A stretch of DNA of 64,000 nucleotides, taken from contig NZ_SLVF01000001.1 in the NCBI RefSeq assembly GCF_004345365.1, forward strand, positions 1 to 64,000. Reading direction: 5' to 3'. The notes below the pieces were generated by a model. The model was not told the DNA's origin and searched no databases. It saw only the letters and a program-made list of their open reading frames with translations. Position numbers and translations under genes: made by a program. Below are positions 9,200 through 19,416 of this stretch, piece by piece (position 1 is the first letter of the stretch; each line of letters opens with the position of its first letter). This DNA comes from Kribbella sp. VKM Ac-2568 (GTDB lineage: Bacteria; Actinomycetota; Actinomycetes; Propionibacteriales; Kribbellaceae).

Positions 9200-10855
9200 A
9201 TGTCCGGACCACGTCCCGTTCGCGCTCCCCGCGGTACCACCCTCACCGCCCGGGGCTGGCAGCAGGAGGCCGCGCTGCGGATGCTGCAGAACAACCTCGA
9301 CCCGGAGGTGGCCGAGCACCCTGACGAGCTCGTCGTGTACGGCGGGTCGGGCAAGGCGGCTCGCGACTGGAACTCGTTCGACGCGATGGTCAGAACGCTG
9401 ACCACGTTGAAGGACGACGAGACGATGCTGGTGCAGTCCGGCAAGCCGGTCGGCGTGATGCAGACGCACGAGTGGGCGCCGCGGGTGCTGATCGCGAACT
9501 CGAACCTGGTCGGCGACTGGGCCACCTGGGAGGAGTTCCGCAAGCTCGAGGCGATGGGCCTGACCATGTACGGCCAGATGACGGCTGGCTCGTGGATCTA
9601 CATCGGCACCCAGGGCATCCTGCAGGGCACTTACGAGACATTCGCGGCGGTCGCGGCGAAGAAGTTCGGCGGCACGCTGGCCGGCACCATCACGCTGACC
9701 GCGGGACTCGGCGGCATGGGTGGCGCGCAGCCGCTCGCAGTCACCATGAACGACGGGGTCGCGATCTGCATCGACGTCGACTCCTCACGGATCGACCGGC
9801 GGATCGAGCACCGGTACCTCGACGTCCGCGCCGCTTCGCTGGACGAGGCGCTGCGGCTGGCCGAGGAGGCCAAGAAGGCCCGTCGGCCGCTGTCGATCGG
9901 TGTCCTGGGCAACGCCGCGGTGATCGTGCCCGAGCTGCTGGAGCTGGGCGCGCCGATCGACATCGTCACCGACCAGACCTCGGCGCACGACCCGCTGATG
10001 TACCTGCCGGTCGGGATCGAGTTCGACGACTGGACCACCGCGCGGGAGAAGGACCCGGCCGGCTTCACCGAACGCGCACAGGCCTCGATGGCCCGGCACG
10101 TCGCCGCGATGGTGGGGTTCCAGGATGCGGGTGCCGAGGTCTTCGACTACGGCAACTCGATCCGCGACGAGGCCCGAAAGGCCGGGTTCGGCCGCGCTTT
10201 CGAGTTCCCGGGCTTCGTCCCGGCGTACATCAGGCCCTTGTTCTGTGAGGGGAAGGGCCCGTTCCGGTGGGCCGCGCTGTCGGGCAACCCGGCCGACATC
10301 GCGAAGACCGACCAGGCGATCCTCGACCTGTTCCCGGACAACGAGCACCTGACCCGGTGGATCAAGATGGCCGGCGAGCGGGTCGCCTTCCAGGGCCTGC
10401 CGGCCCGGATCTGCTGGCTGGGCCAGGGGGAACGGGACAAGGCGGGCGTCCGGTTCAACGACATGGTCGCCTCCGGTGAACTCGAGGCGCCGATCGTGAT
10501 CGGGCGGGACCACCTCGACACCGGCAGCGTCGCCTCGCCGTACCGGGAGACCGAGGGCATGTTGGACGGTTCGGACGCGATCGCGGACTGGCCGTTGCTG
10601 AACGCGATGGTGAACGTGTCCAGCGGTGCTTCCTGGGTGTCGATCCACCACGGGGGCGGCGTCGGGATGGGCCGGTCGATCCACGCCGGCCAGGTATCGG
10701 TTGCCGACGGCACCGAGCTGGCCCGGCAGAAGCTGGAACGGGTACTGAGCAACGACCCGGCGATGGGTGTGATTCGTCACGTGGACGCCGGGTACGAACG
10801 GGCAGAAGAAGTAGCGGTCGAACGAGGTATCAGGATCCCGATGCGGGAGTCCTGA
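9200..10855 (+). CDS. hutU: Urocanate hydratase
   Basis: Urocanase converts urocanate to 4-imidazolone-5-propionate using tightly bound NAD+ as an electrophile. The 551-aa product matches the full family length (about 550). Recognisable blocks are [11 protein letters not shown] near the N-terminus, [22 protein letters not shown], the NAD-binding glycine-rich [16 protein letters not shown], the catalytic-cysteine region [15 protein letters not shown] and the C-terminal [15 protein letters not shown]. It sits 43 bp after hutH, so the two are probably cotranscribed. Confidence 0.97.
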   Translation: MSGPRPVRAPRGTTLTARGWQQEAALRMLQNNLDPEVAEHPDELVVYGGSGKAARDWNSFDAMVRTLTTLKDDETMLVQSGKPVGVMQTHEWAPRVLIANSNLVGDWATWEEFRKLEAMGLTMYGQMTAGSWIYIGTQGILQGTYETFAAVAAKKFGGTLAGTITLTAGLGGMGGAQPLAVTMNDGVAICIDVDSSRIDRRIEHRYLDVRAASLDEALRLAEEAKKARRPLSIGVLGNAAVIVPELLELGAPIDIVTDQTSAHDPLMYLPVGIEFDDWTTAREKDPAGFTERAQASMARHVAAMVGFQDAGAEVFDYGNSIRDEARKAGFGRAFEFPGFVPAYIRPLFCEGKGPFRWAALSGNPADIAKTDQAILDLFPDNEHLTRWIKMAGERVAFQGLPARICWLGQGERDKAGVRFNDMVASGELEAPIVIGRDHLDTGSVASPYRETEGMLDGSDAIADWPLLNAMVNVSSGASWVSIHHGGGVGMGRSIHAGQVSVADGTELARQKLERVLSNDPAMGVIRHVDAGYERAEEVAVERGIRIPMRES

Positions 10856-10993
10856 TCGCAGAGTGCAACCGAGGCATTCCCTAGCGCTAAGGTGCACTTT
10901 CCCGAGGAATGAGAAAGCTGCTCACGACGTGGCAGCAGGCCCTCGTTCCCCTAGGATCGTTCGGGCGATCTCCGACGAGCGCGAAGGGGCGCC

Positions 10994-11995
10994 ATGATCG
11001 AGTTCGAAGACGTCACCAAGCAGTATCCGGACGGCACCCTGGCCGTCGACAAGCTGTCGCTGCGGATCCCGAGCAACGAGATCACCGTGTTCGTCGGGCC
11101 CTCGGGCTGCGGCAAGACGACGTCGCTGCGGATGATCAACCGCACGATCGAACGCAGCAGCGGCCGGATCTCGATCGATGGCGAGGACATCAACTCCGGT
11201 GATCCGGTCACGCTGCGGCGCGGCATCGGGTACGTGATCCAGCACGCCGGACTGTTCCCGCACAGGACCGTGGTGGACAACGTCGCGACGGTGCCGAAGC
11301 TGCTGGGCTGGGACAGGAAGAAGACCCGCTCGGTCGCGATGGAACTGCTGGAGCGGGTCGGCCTCGACCTCAAGCTGGCCCAGCGGTACCCGGCCCAGTT
11401 GTCTGGTGGCCAGCAGCAACGAGTCGGTGTGGCCCGGGCGCTCGCGGCCGATCCGAAGATCATGTTGATGGACGAGCCGTTCAGCGCGGTCGACCCGATC
11501 GTCCGGCACCAGTTGCAGGAGGAGCTGCTCCGGCTGCAACGCGACATCGGCAAGACCATCGTCTTCGTCACCCACGACATCGACGAGGCGATCAAGCTCG
11601 GCGACAACGTCGCGGTCCTCCGGGTCGGCGGCAAGCTGGCCCAGTTCGCGCCGCCCGCGGAGCTGCTCGCCAACCCGGCGGACGACTTCGTCGAGAGCTT
11701 CGTCGGGCAGGACCGCGGTTACCGTGCACTGACGTTCCTGCACACCGACAAGCTGCACCTGAACCCGTTGCCGGAGGATCTGGTCCTGGACGACGACGGG
11801 AAGCCCGCGGGCTGGCTCAAGGGTGGTGGCGACCTGCTGCCGATCGGTGCGACGTTCACGCGGAGCGACTCGGTCCGCGCGGCGCTCGACGCCGTACTGA
11901 CCTCGCCGACCGGTCACGGTGTCTGCGTGGACGAGAACGGCAAGGCCCTCGGAGTCGTCGACCACGCGATCCTGGCCGAGGCGCTGCGCTCATGA
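10994..11995 (+). CDS. Betaine/histidine-type ABC importer ATPase (ProV/OpuCA/HutV-like)
   Basis: The 333-aa ATPase energises an osmoprotectant-class importer. It has Walker A GPSGCGKTTS, Q-loop region YVIQHAGLFPH, signature LSGGQQQRVG, Walker B KIMLMDEP and H-loop VFVTHD. Beyond about residue 250 is a regulatory extension with a CBS-like segment (GHGVCVDENGKALGVVDHAIL), as in ProV/OpuCA. Its stop overlaps the next gene's ATG. The four transporter genes lie between hutU and the rest of the hut genes; HutVWX systems that import histidine belong to this same class, so histidine (or urocanate) uptake is a good inference, with glycine betaine or another quaternary amine as the alternative. Confidence 0.9.
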   Translation: MIEFEDVTKQYPDGTLAVDKLSLRIPSNEITVFVGPSGCGKTTSLRMINRTIERSSGRISIDGEDINSGDPVTLRRGIGYVIQHAGLFPHRTVVDNVATVPKLLGWDRKKTRSVAMELLERVGLDLKLAQRYPAQLSGGQQQRVGVARALAADPKIMLMDEPFSAVDPIVRHQLQEELLRLQRDIGKTIVFVTHDIDEAIKLGDNVAVLRVGGKLAQFAPPAELLANPADDFVESFVGQDRGYRALTFLHTDKLHLNPLPEDLVLDDDGKPAGWLKGGGDLLPIGATFTRSDSVRAALDAVLTSPTGHGVCVDENGKALGVVDHAILAEALRS

Positions 11996-12645
11996 CCTGG
12001 GTCGGCGACAACCTCGGGCTGATCTGGGACCAGCTGAGCGAGCACATCTACCTGGCGATCCTGCCGGTGGTGTTCGGCCTGCTGATCGCGTTGCCGCTCG
12101 GGTATGTGGCGACGCGGTTCTCCTGGTTGGCGAACCCGCTGATCGCGCTCGGCGGCGTGCTCTACTCGCTGCCCTCGATCGCGCTGTTCATCGTGCTCCC
12201 GGTGGTGCTGGGGACCCAGGTGCTCGACCCGGTCAACATCGTCGTGGCGCTGACGATCTACACCGTCGCACTCCTGATCCGCAACGTCATCGACGGGCTG
12301 CGCTCGGTGCCGCCGGACGTCCGGCAGGCCGCGATCGCGGTCGGCTTCGGGCCGGCCCGCCGGCTGCTGACGATCGACCTGCCGATCGCGGTGCCGGTGA
12401 TCTTCGCCGGTCTGCGGGTCGCCACGGTCGCCAACATCTCGATGGTGAGCGTCGGCGCGGTGATCGGGATCGGCGGTCTGGGCGAACTGTTCACCCAGGG
12501 CTTCCAGAAGGACTTCCTCACCCCGGTCGTGGTCGGCGTCGTGCTGTCCCTGCTGCTGGCGCTGCTGGCCGACCTGCTGATCGTCGGTCTGCAACGGGTA
12601 CTCACTCCCTGGGCCCGCGTGGTCTCTCCGGTGAAGGCGGCCTGA
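11992..12645 (+). CDS. ABC importer permease 1 (OpuCB/ProW class)
   Basis: The 217-aa integral membrane protein has five to six hydrophobic segments and the BPD permease loop LRSVPPDVRQAAIAVGFGPARRLLTIDLPIAVPVI, including the EAA-like coupling helix that contacts the ATPase. ATG overlaps the ATPase stop codon (ATGA). It pairs with the next gene as the heterodimeric translocation pore. The ProW-type size and sequence agree with the osmoprotectant/histidine class. Confidence 0.9.
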   Translation: MTWVGDNLGLIWDQLSEHIYLAILPVVFGLLIALPLGYVATRFSWLANPLIALGGVLYSLPSIALFIVLPVVLGTQVLDPVNIVVALTIYTVALLIRNVIDGLRSVPPDVRQAAIAVGFGPARRLLTIDLPIAVPVIFAGLRVATVANISMVSVGAVIGIGGLGELFTQGFQKDFLTPVVVGVVLSLLLALLADLLIVGLQRVLTPWARVVSPVKAA

Positions 12646-12646
12646 C

Positions 12647-13297
12647 ATGTGGCAATACCTGACCGACTCGTTCAACTGGTCCGGACCGGAAGGGATCACG
12701 GCCAGGATCCTCCAGCACATCTGGTACACGGTCGCCGCGCTCGGCCTCGCCACCGCGATCGCGCTACCGGTCGGCCTGTGGATCGGGCACACCCGCCGGG
12801 GGGCGTTCCTGGCGATCAACACGGGCAACGCCGCCCGCGCGCTGCCGAGCCTGGGACTGCTGATGCTCGCGGTGCTCATCACCGACCAGATCGGCTTCCT
12901 GCCGGTGCTGATCGCCCTGGTCGCTCTCGGTATCCCTCCGATCCTGACTTCGACCTACGCCGGGTTGTCCGGTGTCGATCCGGCCACGATCGACGCGGCC
13001 CGGGGGATGGGGATGACCGGACGGGAGATCCTGACCAAGGTGGAGATCCCGATCGCGCTGCCGCTGATCATCTCCGGTCTGCGCGGCGCGACCCTGCAGA
13101 TCGTGTCGACCGCGACCATCGCCGCGCTCGTCTCGCTGGGCGGCCTCGGCCGCTACGTGGTGGACGGGCTGAAGCTGCGCGACTTCCCGCAGATGTTCAC
13201 CGGCGCCCTGCTGGTGGCCCTGCTGGCCATCGCGCTGGACCTGCTTTTCGCCCTGGTGGGCCGGCTCACCGTGTCCAAAGGACTGCGGGTCGACTGA
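12647..13297 (+). CDS. ABC importer permease 2 (OpuCD/ProW class)
   Basis: The 216-aa protein is the second pore subunit. It shows the same BPD signature: SGVDPATIDAARGMGMTGREILTKVEIPIALPLI, with flanking membrane helices. It starts one base after the stop codon of permease 1. The predicted topology and size match its partner. Confidence 0.9.
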   Translation: MWQYLTDSFNWSGPEGITARILQHIWYTVAALGLATAIALPVGLWIGHTRRGAFLAINTGNAARALPSLGLLMLAVLITDQIGFLPVLIALVALGIPPILTSTYAGLSGVDPATIDAARGMGMTGREILTKVEIPIALPLIISGLRGATLQIVSTATIAALVSLGGLGRYVVDGLKLRDFPQMFTGALLVALLAIALDLLFALVGRLTVSKGLRVD

Positions 13298-13370
13298 TGG
13301 CCGGAACCCATCGCTCGACCTGGAACACCACCGGCACTCGCCGGTGCCAATCGAAATCCTGGAGGCTCCC

Positions 13371-14303
13371 GTGTTGAGATCCACACTCATCCGTACTGCG
13401 ATCGCCGGGGTCGCGGTACTCGGCCTGGCTGCCTGTGGGGGTGGAGGCGATCCACTGTCCGGTGACGACAACGCTGGTGGTTCCCCCGCACCCGCCGAGG
13501 TGAAGAGCATCACCATCGGTTCCGCGGACTTCTCCGAGAGCCAGTTGCTGGCCGAGATCTTCGGCCAGGCACTCGCCGCCAAGGGCGTCGAGGTCAAGCA
13601 GCAGCAGAACATCGGTAACCGCGAGACCTACATGGCCGCGATCAAGGACGGCTCGGTGCACCTGCTGCCGGAGTACACCGGCGCCGCGCTGGCGTACTTC
13701 GACAAGACCGCGACCGAGACCGAGGACAACGCGGCGTACGAGGCGCTGAAGAAGGCGCTGCCGTCCGGGCTCGAGGTACTGGACAAGTCGCCGGCTGCCG
13801 ACGAGGACACCATCGTGGTGACCAAGGCGACCGCGGACAAGTACAGCCTGAAGTCGCTGGCCGACCTCAAGCCGGTGGCGAAGGACATGGTCGCGGGCGG
13901 CAGTTCCGAGTTCAAGGTGCGCGACGCCGGCCTGAAGGGGCTGAAGGAGAAGTACGGCGTCGAGTTCAAGGAGTACAAGACGCTGGACGCCGGTGGTCCG
14001 CTGAGCCAGAAGGCGCTGCTGGACAACCAGATCCAGGTGTCGAACTTCTTCACCACCCAGGCGCTGATCAAGGACAACAACCTGGTCCAGCTCGAGGACC
14101 CGGAGAACATCCTGCCGCCGAACAACATCGTTCCGCTGATCCGGACCGATCACAAGGCGGCCAACATCACCGACACGCTGAACGCCGTCTCGGCCAAGCT
14201 GACCACCGACGATCTGACCGAGCTGGTCAAGCGCATCGACGTCGGCAAGGAGGCGGCCAAGGCGGTCGCCACCGACTGGCTGACCAAGAACTCGCTGACC
14301 TGA
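13371..14303 (+). CDS. ABC importer substrate-binding lipoprotein (OpuCC/ProX type)
   Basis: The 310-aa lipoprotein has a signal peptide ending in lipobox LAACGGGG, then a GD/P-rich linker and a mature OpuAC-like binding domain beginning KSITIGSADFSESQLLAEIFGQAL. This domain binds quaternary amines or, in HutX relatives, histidine. GTG at 13371 is chosen because GGAGG lies about 5 bp before it and it gives a clean lipoprotein signal; an earlier ATG would add nine residues in front of the signal. It is the last of the four transporter genes and lies in the hut locus. Confidence 0.9.
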   Translation: MLRSTLIRTAIAGVAVLGLAACGGGGDPLSGDDNAGGSPAPAEVKSITIGSADFSESQLLAEIFGQALAAKGVEVKQQQNIGNRETYMAAIKDGSVHLLPEYTGAALAYFDKTATETEDNAAYEALKKALPSGLEVLDKSPAADEDTIVVTKATADKYSLKSLADLKPVAKDMVAGGSSEFKVRDAGLKGLKEKYGVEFKEYKTLDAGGPLSQKALLDNQIQVSNFFTTQALIKDNNLVQLEDPENILPPNNIVPLIRTDHKAANITDTLNAVSAKLTTDDLTELVKRIDVGKEAAKAVATDWLTKNSLT

Positions 14304-14305
14304 CC

Positions 14306-15565
14306 TTGAGCGAGTCCTTCGAACAGATGTGGGCGGCGCTGGCCGCCATCGGCAAGGACCCCTCGACCGGGGGGTACCACCGAGGCGGCTGGACGCCGAC
14401 CGAGCGGGAGGCGACGCACTGGTTCATCGACCAGTGCGCCTCCCGCGGGTTGGCGGTCGAGTCCGACGGCCTCGGCAACCTCGTCGCCTGGTGGGACCCG
14501 GCCGCTTCTGGGCAGTCGTCGGCCGCGGTGCTGTCGGTGCCCGGTGCAGTGGAATCGACCGGCGTCCCGTCGGTCCCGGGAGTCGTGACCGGGAGCCATC
14601 TGGACTCGGTGATCGACGGCGGTGCCTTCGACGGCCCGCTGGGTGTGGTGTCCGCGCTGGCGGCCGTGGATCGGCTGCGGGCCGAGGGGTTCTCCCCTTC
14701 GGTGCCGATCGGTGTCGGTGCTTTCGTCGAAGAGGAGGGCTCGCGGTTCGGGATGCCCTGTCTCGGATCGCGGGTCGCTGTCGGAGTGTTGCAGGCTGAG
14801 AAGGCGCTGGCGCTGAAGGATCGTGCCGGTGTCTCGCTGGCTGACGCCCTGAGCTCGGTCGGTACTGATCCGGCCGGCGTCGGGCCGTCGCCGTTGCTGG
14901 ACCGGATGGGGACGTTCGTGGAGCTCCACGTGGAACAAGGTCGCGCGCTGACCGCACCGGTCGGGGTGGCCAGTTCGATCTGGCCGCACGGGCGCTTCCG
15001 GTTCACCTTCAGTGGCGAGGCGAACCACGCCGGCACCACGTTGATGGAGGATCGGCACGACCCGATGCTCACCTATGCGATGACCGCGCTGGCCGCGAAC
15101 AAGCAGGCCCGCCTGGCCGGCGCACGAGCCACCTTCGGCCGCCTGTCGGTCGAGCCGAACGGGATCAACGCCGTACCGTCGCAGGTGACCGCGTGGCTTG
15201 ATGCCCGGGCCGCTACCGACGAGGTGCTGCGGTCGTTGCTTGCGGCAATCACTCGGCAAGCGACGGAGCGGGCCGAGCGGGACGGGACCAGCGTGGACGT
15301 GGTGGCCGAGTCCGTCTCGCCGATCGTGGATTTCCAGCCGGGCCTGCGGGACAGGCTGGCCGGAGTACTGGATGACGCGCCGGTGCTGCCGACCGGGGCG
15401 GGGCACGATGCCGGGGTGTTCTCGGATGCGGGGATCCCCACGGCGATGTTGTTCGTGCGGAACCCGACCGGGGTCTCGCACTCGCCGGCGGAGTACGCGG
15501 AGATGGACGACTGTCTCGTCGGCGTGGATGCGCTGGCCGCTGTGTTGAAAGATCTCGCGCGGTGA
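14306..15565 (+). CDS. M20-family amidohydrolase, probable N-formylglutamate deformylase of the hut pathway
   Basis: The 419-aa protein belongs to the M20 allantoate amidohydrolase/N-carbamoyl-amino-acid hydrolase group. Metal-binding and catalytic blocks are visible: GSHLDSVIDGGAFDGPLGV, EEEGSRFG, ELHVEQG and the C-terminal GVSHSPAEY. It overlaps hutF by four bases. HutF makes N-formimidoyl-to-N-formyl-L-glutamate, and no hutG deformylase gene is present in the locus, so this enzyme probably hydrolyses N-formyl-L-glutamate to glutamate and formate. That role is inferred from context; an unrelated N-carbamoyl amino acid substrate is possible. The annotated start is TTG at 14306; ATG at 14326 is an alternative if the first residues are dispensable. 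Confidence 0.82.
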   Translation: MSESFEQMWAALAAIGKDPSTGGYHRGGWTPTEREATHWFIDQCASRGLAVESDGLGNLVAWWDPAASGQSSAAVLSVPGAVESTGVPSVPGVVTGSHLDSVIDGGAFDGPLGVVSALAAVDRLRAEGFSPSVPIGVGAFVEEEGSRFGMPCLGSRVAVGVLQAEKALALKDRAGVSLADALSSVGTDPAGVGPSPLLDRMGTFVELHVEQGRALTAPVGVASSIWPHGRFRFTFSGEANHAGTTLMEDRHDPMLTYAMTALAANKQARLAGARATFGRLSVEPNGINAVPSQVTAWLDARAATDEVLRSLLAAITRQATERAERDGTSVDVVAESVSPIVDFQPGLRDRLAGVLDDAPVLPTGAGHDAGVFSDAGIPTAMLFVRNPTGVSHSPAEYAEMDDCLVGVDALAAVLKDLAR

Positions 15566-16884
15566 CTGCCTACTGGTGTCCGCAGGCATTGCTGCCCTCG
15601 GGGATCGCGTCCGGCGTTCTCGTCGAGGTCGTGGACGGCCGGTTCACCTCTGTCGTCGCGGACGCCCCGGCTGGTGATGCCGTCCGCTTGACCGGGCTCG
15701 TGTTGCCGGGCCTGGCGAACTGCCACAGCCACGCGTTCCACCGGGCCCTCCGCGGTCGCACGCAGACCGAGCGCGGCACCTTCTGGACCTGGCGAGAGCA
15801 GATGTACGCCGTCGCCTCGGTGCTCACCCCGGACAGCTACTACCAACTCGCCCGCGGCGTGTACGGCGAGATGCTGCTGAGCGGGATCACCGCGGTGGGC
15901 GAGTTCCACTACCTTCACCATGCTCCTGGCGGCCGTCGGTACGATGACCCGAACGCGATGGGTGAGGCGTTGATCGCTGCCGCCCGGGATGTCGGCCTGC
16001 GGCTCACGCTGCTCGACACCTGTTACGTGGCCGGTGGCATCGACCAGCCGCTGAACGAGGTACAGCAGCGGTTCAGTGACGGAGAGGCGGCTCAATGGGC
16101 CGCCCGGGTGCTCGATCTGCGCGGAGCCGACGACGTGGTGATCGGCGCGGCCGCCCACTCGATCCGCGGGGTGCCGCAGGAACAGCTCGGCACGGTGGCG
16201 TCCGCGCTGCCGAACGCCCCGCTGCACGTCCACTTGTCGGAGCAGGTCGCGGAGAACGCGGCGAGCCTCGAGGCCTACGGGCGGACCCCGGCGCAGGTGC
16301 TGGACGAGGCGGGATTCCTGGGGCCGCGGACGAGTGCGGTGCACGCGACGCACCTGACGCCGGTGGATGTCGGCCTGCTTGGGAGCTCTGCGACGTACTC
16401 CTGCTTCTGTCCCACGACGGAACGGGATCTCGCGGACGGGATCGGGCCGTCGGTGGCGTTGCGGGACGCGGGATCGACGCTGACGCTGGGGTCCGACAGT
16501 CACGCCGTGATCGACCTGTTCGAGGAGATGCGCGCGGTCGAGCTCAACGAGCGGCTCGCCTCTCAGGAGCGCGGGCACTGGACCGCATCGGAGCTCCTCG
16601 CGGCGGCGACGGTCGCTGGACACCGTTCGCTGGGCTTCGAGGACGCGGGCCGGATCGAGGTCGGTGCCCGTGCCGATCTGGTCGGGGTGGCCGTGGACAG
16701 CGTGCGGACAGCCGGCACCGGAGCGTCGGTGGAGACCGCCGTTTTCGCTGCCTCTGCTGCCGATGTCGTCGATGTGGTCGTCTCGGGGCGACACCTGGTT
16801 GCCTCTGGCAATCATGTGAAGCTGGACGTGGCGGCGGACCTGGCGGCCTCGATCGCCGCTGTGACCGAGGGGAACGCCGGATGA
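15562..16884 (+). CDS. hutF: Formimidoylglutamate deiminase
   Basis: HutF hydrolyses N-formimidoyl-L-glutamate to N-formyl-L-glutamate and ammonia. The 440-aa product is an amidohydrolase-superfamily TIM barrel: metal-binding [12 protein letters not shown] after strand 1, [15 protein letters not shown] and the final metal Asp in [16 protein letters not shown]. These are HutF-specific blocks distinguishing it from guanine deaminase. GTG start overlaps the stop of the M20 gene (GTGA) and its own stop overlaps hutI, so translation is coupled through the three genes. Presence of hutF indicates the five-step pathway through N-formylglutamate. Confidence 0.94.
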   Translation: MTAYWCPQALLPSGIASGVLVEVVDGRFTSVVADAPAGDAVRLTGLVLPGLANCHSHAFHRALRGRTQTERGTFWTWREQMYAVASVLTPDSYYQLARGVYGEMLLSGITAVGEFHYLHHAPGGRRYDDPNAMGEALIAAARDVGLRLTLLDTCYVAGGIDQPLNEVQQRFSDGEAAQWAARVLDLRGADDVVIGAAAHSIRGVPQEQLGTVASALPNAPLHVHLSEQVAENAASLEAYGRTPAQVLDEAGFLGPRTSAVHATHLTPVDVGLLGSSATYSCFCPTTERDLADGIGPSVALRDAGSTLTLGSDSHAVIDLFEEMRAVELNERLASQERGHWTASELLAAATVAGHRSLGFEDAGRIEVGARADLVGVAVDSVRTAGTGASVETAVFAASAADVVDVVVSGRHLVASGNHVKLDVAADLAASIAAVTEGNAG

Positions 16885-18044
16885 CGTCGCTGCTGCTGAC
16901 CGGGATCGGGTCGCTGGTGACGAACGATCCTTCCCGTGGTGGTCTGCTGGGCGAGGTCCACGACGCCGCCGTGGTGATCGAGGGGTCGCGGTTCGCGTGG
17001 GTGGGCTCGCGGCGAGATGCGCCGCCGGCCGACAGTTCACTCGATCTGGGTGGCTCCGCTGTGATCCCGGGGTTCGTGGATTCGCACTCGCACCTGGTGT
17101 TCGCCGGTGACCGGGCCGAGGAGTTCGCCGCGCGAATGACCGGGGAGCCTTACAGCGCAGGGGGAATCCGTACCACGGTCGCGGCGACCCGCTCTGCCAC
17201 CGACGACCAGTTGAGCGCGAACGTGGCTCGCCTCGTCACGGAGATGCGGCGGCAGGGGACCACCACCGTCGAGATCAAGTCGGGCTACGGACTGACCGCG
17301 ACCGACGAGTCCCGGGCGCTGGCGATCGCGCGGAATTTCACCGACGAGACCACCTATCTCGGGGCGCACGTCGTACCGGCTGAGTTCGCGGACGACCCAG
17401 GGGGCTATGTCTCGCTGGTGACCGGGGCGATGCTGGAGGCGGCGGCTCCGCATGCCAAGTGGATCGACGTGTTCGTGGAGCGCGGGGCCTTCGACGGCGA
17501 CCAGGCCCGGGCGATCCTCGACGCCGGTGCTGCCAAGGGACTCGGCTTGCGGGTGCACGCAAACCAGCTCGGCGAGGGCCCGGGAGTACAGCTGGCTTGT
17601 GAGCTTGGTGCCGCTGCAGCCGATCACTGCACCCACCTGACCGATGCGGACGTGGACGCGCTGGCTTCGAGTGGCGTCGTCGCCGGGCTGCTTCCGGCGG
17701 TGGAGTTCTCGACCCGCTCGCCGTACCCGGACGCCCGCAAACTCCTCGACGCCGGTGTCACCGTCGCCCTGGCCACCGACTGCAACCCGGGCTCCTGCTA
17801 CTCCTCGTCGATGCCGCTGTGCATCGCCCTGGCGGTCCGCGAGATGCAGATGTCCCCGGCCGAGGCCCTCTGGTCCGCCACCGCCGGCGGCGCCGCCTCC
17901 CTCCGCCGCAACGACATCGGCCACATCACCCCCGGCGCCCAGGCCGACCTCGCCGTCCTCAACGCCCCCTCCTACCTCCACCTCGCCTACCGCCCCGGCG
18001 TCCCGTTGGTGGCGCAAACCCTCAGTGCCGGGCGTCTGCTGTAG
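16881..18044 (+). CDS. hutI: Imidazolonepropionase
   Basis: HutI opens the imidazolone ring of 4-imidazolone-5-propionate to give N-formimidoyl-L-glutamate. The 387-aa product has the metal-binding [20 protein letters not shown], the substrate loop [28 protein letters not shown] and the late [14 protein letters not shown], all typical of the family, with the usual length. The ATG overlaps the hutF stop (ATGA). A long in-frame extension upstream to 16095 is only an antisense-like shadow of hutF. It closes the hut locus. Confidence 0.95.
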   Translation: MTSLLLTGIGSLVTNDPSRGGLLGEVHDAAVVIEGSRFAWVGSRRDAPPADSSLDLGGSAVIPGFVDSHSHLVFAGDRAEEFAARMTGEPYSAGGIRTTVAATRSATDDQLSANVARLVTEMRRQGTTTVEIKSGYGLTATDESRALAIARNFTDETTYLGAHVVPAEFADDPGGYVSLVTGAMLEAAAPHAKWIDVFVERGAFDGDQARAILDAGAAKGLGLRVHANQLGEGPGVQLACELGAAAADHCTHLTDADVDALASSGVVAGLLPAVEFSTRSPYPDARKLLDAGVTVALATDCNPGSCYSSSMPLCIALAVREMQMSPAEALWSATAGGAASLRRNDIGHITPGAQADLAVLNAPSYLHLAYRPGVPLVAQTLSAGRLL

Positions 18045-18191
18045 GCGCGCGGACCCCAAGCCCTTCGCCACCCGTCGGATCCGCCCGGCCAGCAGCGCGT
18101 TTCTGACACTGCGCGCAGACACCGCGACCCGCAGATCCCCGAAGCTCGCGCTGCCGCCCAATCGCGCGAGGACCTCGGCCACGTCTGCCAC
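18045..18191 (-). pseudogene. N-terminal fragment of an AbiEi-antitoxin-like / DUF559-type protein
   Basis: Reading leftwards from a GTG at 18191, about 45 codons resemble the N-terminal winged-helix domain found in AbiEi-type antitoxins and their actinobacterial relatives: VAEVLARLGGSASFGDLRVAVSARSVRNALLAGRIRRVAKGL. After this the frame continues only as the antisense of hutI, so the remainder of the gene is missing. It appears to be a relic cut off by the end of hutI. The rest of the gap (18192-18363) shows nothing recognisable. Confidence 0.45.
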
Positions 18192-18363
18192 GACCTCATG
18201 ATGCCGAAATCCCGCGCACGGCGTTGTCCGCTATCCACAGCCCAGGACCGCCACCACTCACCAAGCGCTGGCACTTCGCCGTCCTGACGCTCACCTAGGC
18301 CTGAGGAGAGGGCGTGGACGCCGGTTGGTGAGTGGTGGCGGTCCGGTCTACTAGCGTGGCCGC

Positions 18364-19416
18364 ATGAGTCGAGTCGTGGTTGCGCGGGCTGCGGAGGGGG
18401 AGTTGGCGTACTTCCCCAGTGCGGTGCTGCTGGCGGACGGGCGGGTGCTTGTTGTCTGGCGGGAGGGAGAGGGGCACGTTCGGAGTGGCGGGCGGCTGGT
18501 AATGGCCGAGAGCTCGGACAGCGGGGAGAGCTGGTCGGAGCCTCGGGTGGTGGTGGATGGGCGCTGGGACGACCGGGATCCGATGGTGGTGCAGTTGCGG
18601 GGTGGGGACGTGCTGCTGAGCTGGTTCCAGATCGACTGGGGTGTGCGGCCGTACGAGTGCCCGGGGGTGCTCGTCGCGCGGTCGGAGGACGGCGGTACTA
18701 CGTGGGGTGACCCGGTGCCGGTCGAGTCGCGGATGGTCGTGGAGACCGACGAGGAGTGGCACGGGTTCCGGGCGGGGCATGTCGTCGCGCACGGGCAGAT
18801 CCTCGAGCTGCCGGACGGAGACCTGCTCGCGCCGGTGTACGGGGTCTTCCCGGGGGACGCGTGTCACTCGGCGAGCGTGGTGCGGTCGACCGACGGTGGT
18901 CGCACTTGGCCCGCGACCGGGGAGGTCGTGCTCGGGCGGAAGCCGGACCGCGAGTACCTCGAACCGGTGCTGACGTTGCTCCCCGGCGGTCAGGTGGTGG
19001 CGTTGCTCCGGACCGACGAAGAAGCGGAGCTGGTCCGCTCCGACGACAACGGGTTCACCTGGACCGACCCCGAGCCGTCCGGCCTGCACGCGTCCTCGTC
19101 GGACACGCTGACCTTGTCCGACGGCGCAGTACTGGTTGCCTATGGCGACGTGTCCGGGGAGTTCAACCCGGGCCGGCCGACGGTGGCGACGGTGGTCGCG
19201 GATCCCCTCGGGCGGTGGGACCAGGACCCGCGGCACGTCGTACTGGATGCGGGTCAGGACACCCTCGACCAGGCGAATCCGGCGGTGGTGGAGCTGCCGG
19301 GGGATCGCCTGCTGATCATCAGCTACGACATCTTCACCCGGGAGATCGTCGGCGAGGTGCTGCCCCGCGAGCAGATAAATCCCGTGCGCGGAACGACGGT
19401 TGGACGTCACCCTTAG
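18364..19416 (+). CDS. Sialidase-like BNR-repeat protein
   Basis: The 350-aa protein is a predicted six-bladed beta-propeller of the exo-alpha-sialidase superfamily. Four Asp-box (BNR) motifs S-x-D-x-G-x-x-W are visible: SSDSGESW (50-57), SEDGGTTW (107-114), STDGGRTW (175-182) and SDDNGFTW (226-233). There is no signal peptide, so it is either cytoplasmic or exported by another route; this makes host-glycan degradation unlikely. Many such actinobacterial proteins have unknown glycan substrates. Its 3' end overlaps the following phosphoribosyltransferase gene if that gene starts at 19400. Confidence 0.75.
   Translation: MSRVVVARAAEGELAYFPSAVLLADGRVLVVWREGEGHVRSGGRLVMAESSDSGESWSEPRVVVDGRWDDRDPMVVQLRGGDVLLSWFQIDWGVRPYECPGVLVARSEDGGTTWGDPVPVESRMVVETDEEWHGFRAGHVVAHGQILELPDGDLLAPVYGVFPGDACHSASVVRSTDGGRTWPATGEVVLGRKPDREYLEPVLTLLPGGQVVALLRTDEEAELVRSDDNGFTWTDPEPSGLHASSSDTLTLSDGAVLVAYGDVSGEFNPGRPTVATVVADPLGRWDQDPRHVVLDAGQDTLDQANPAVVELPGDRLLIISYDIFTREIVGEVLPREQINPVRGTTVGRHP

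Noticed and set aside
7573..9567. 664-codon leftward frame opposite hutH
   Set aside because: Antisense shadow without motifs; hutH on the other strand is unambiguous.
10909..11202. Short frame across the start of the ABC ATPase gene
   Set aside because: It is out of frame with a clear ATPase start at 10994 and ends in random Arg-rich sequence.
16095..16880. In-frame N-terminal extension of hutI
   Set aside because: It is a shadow of hutF in another frame, rich in Arg/Gly/Ala; hutI starts at the overlapping ATG.
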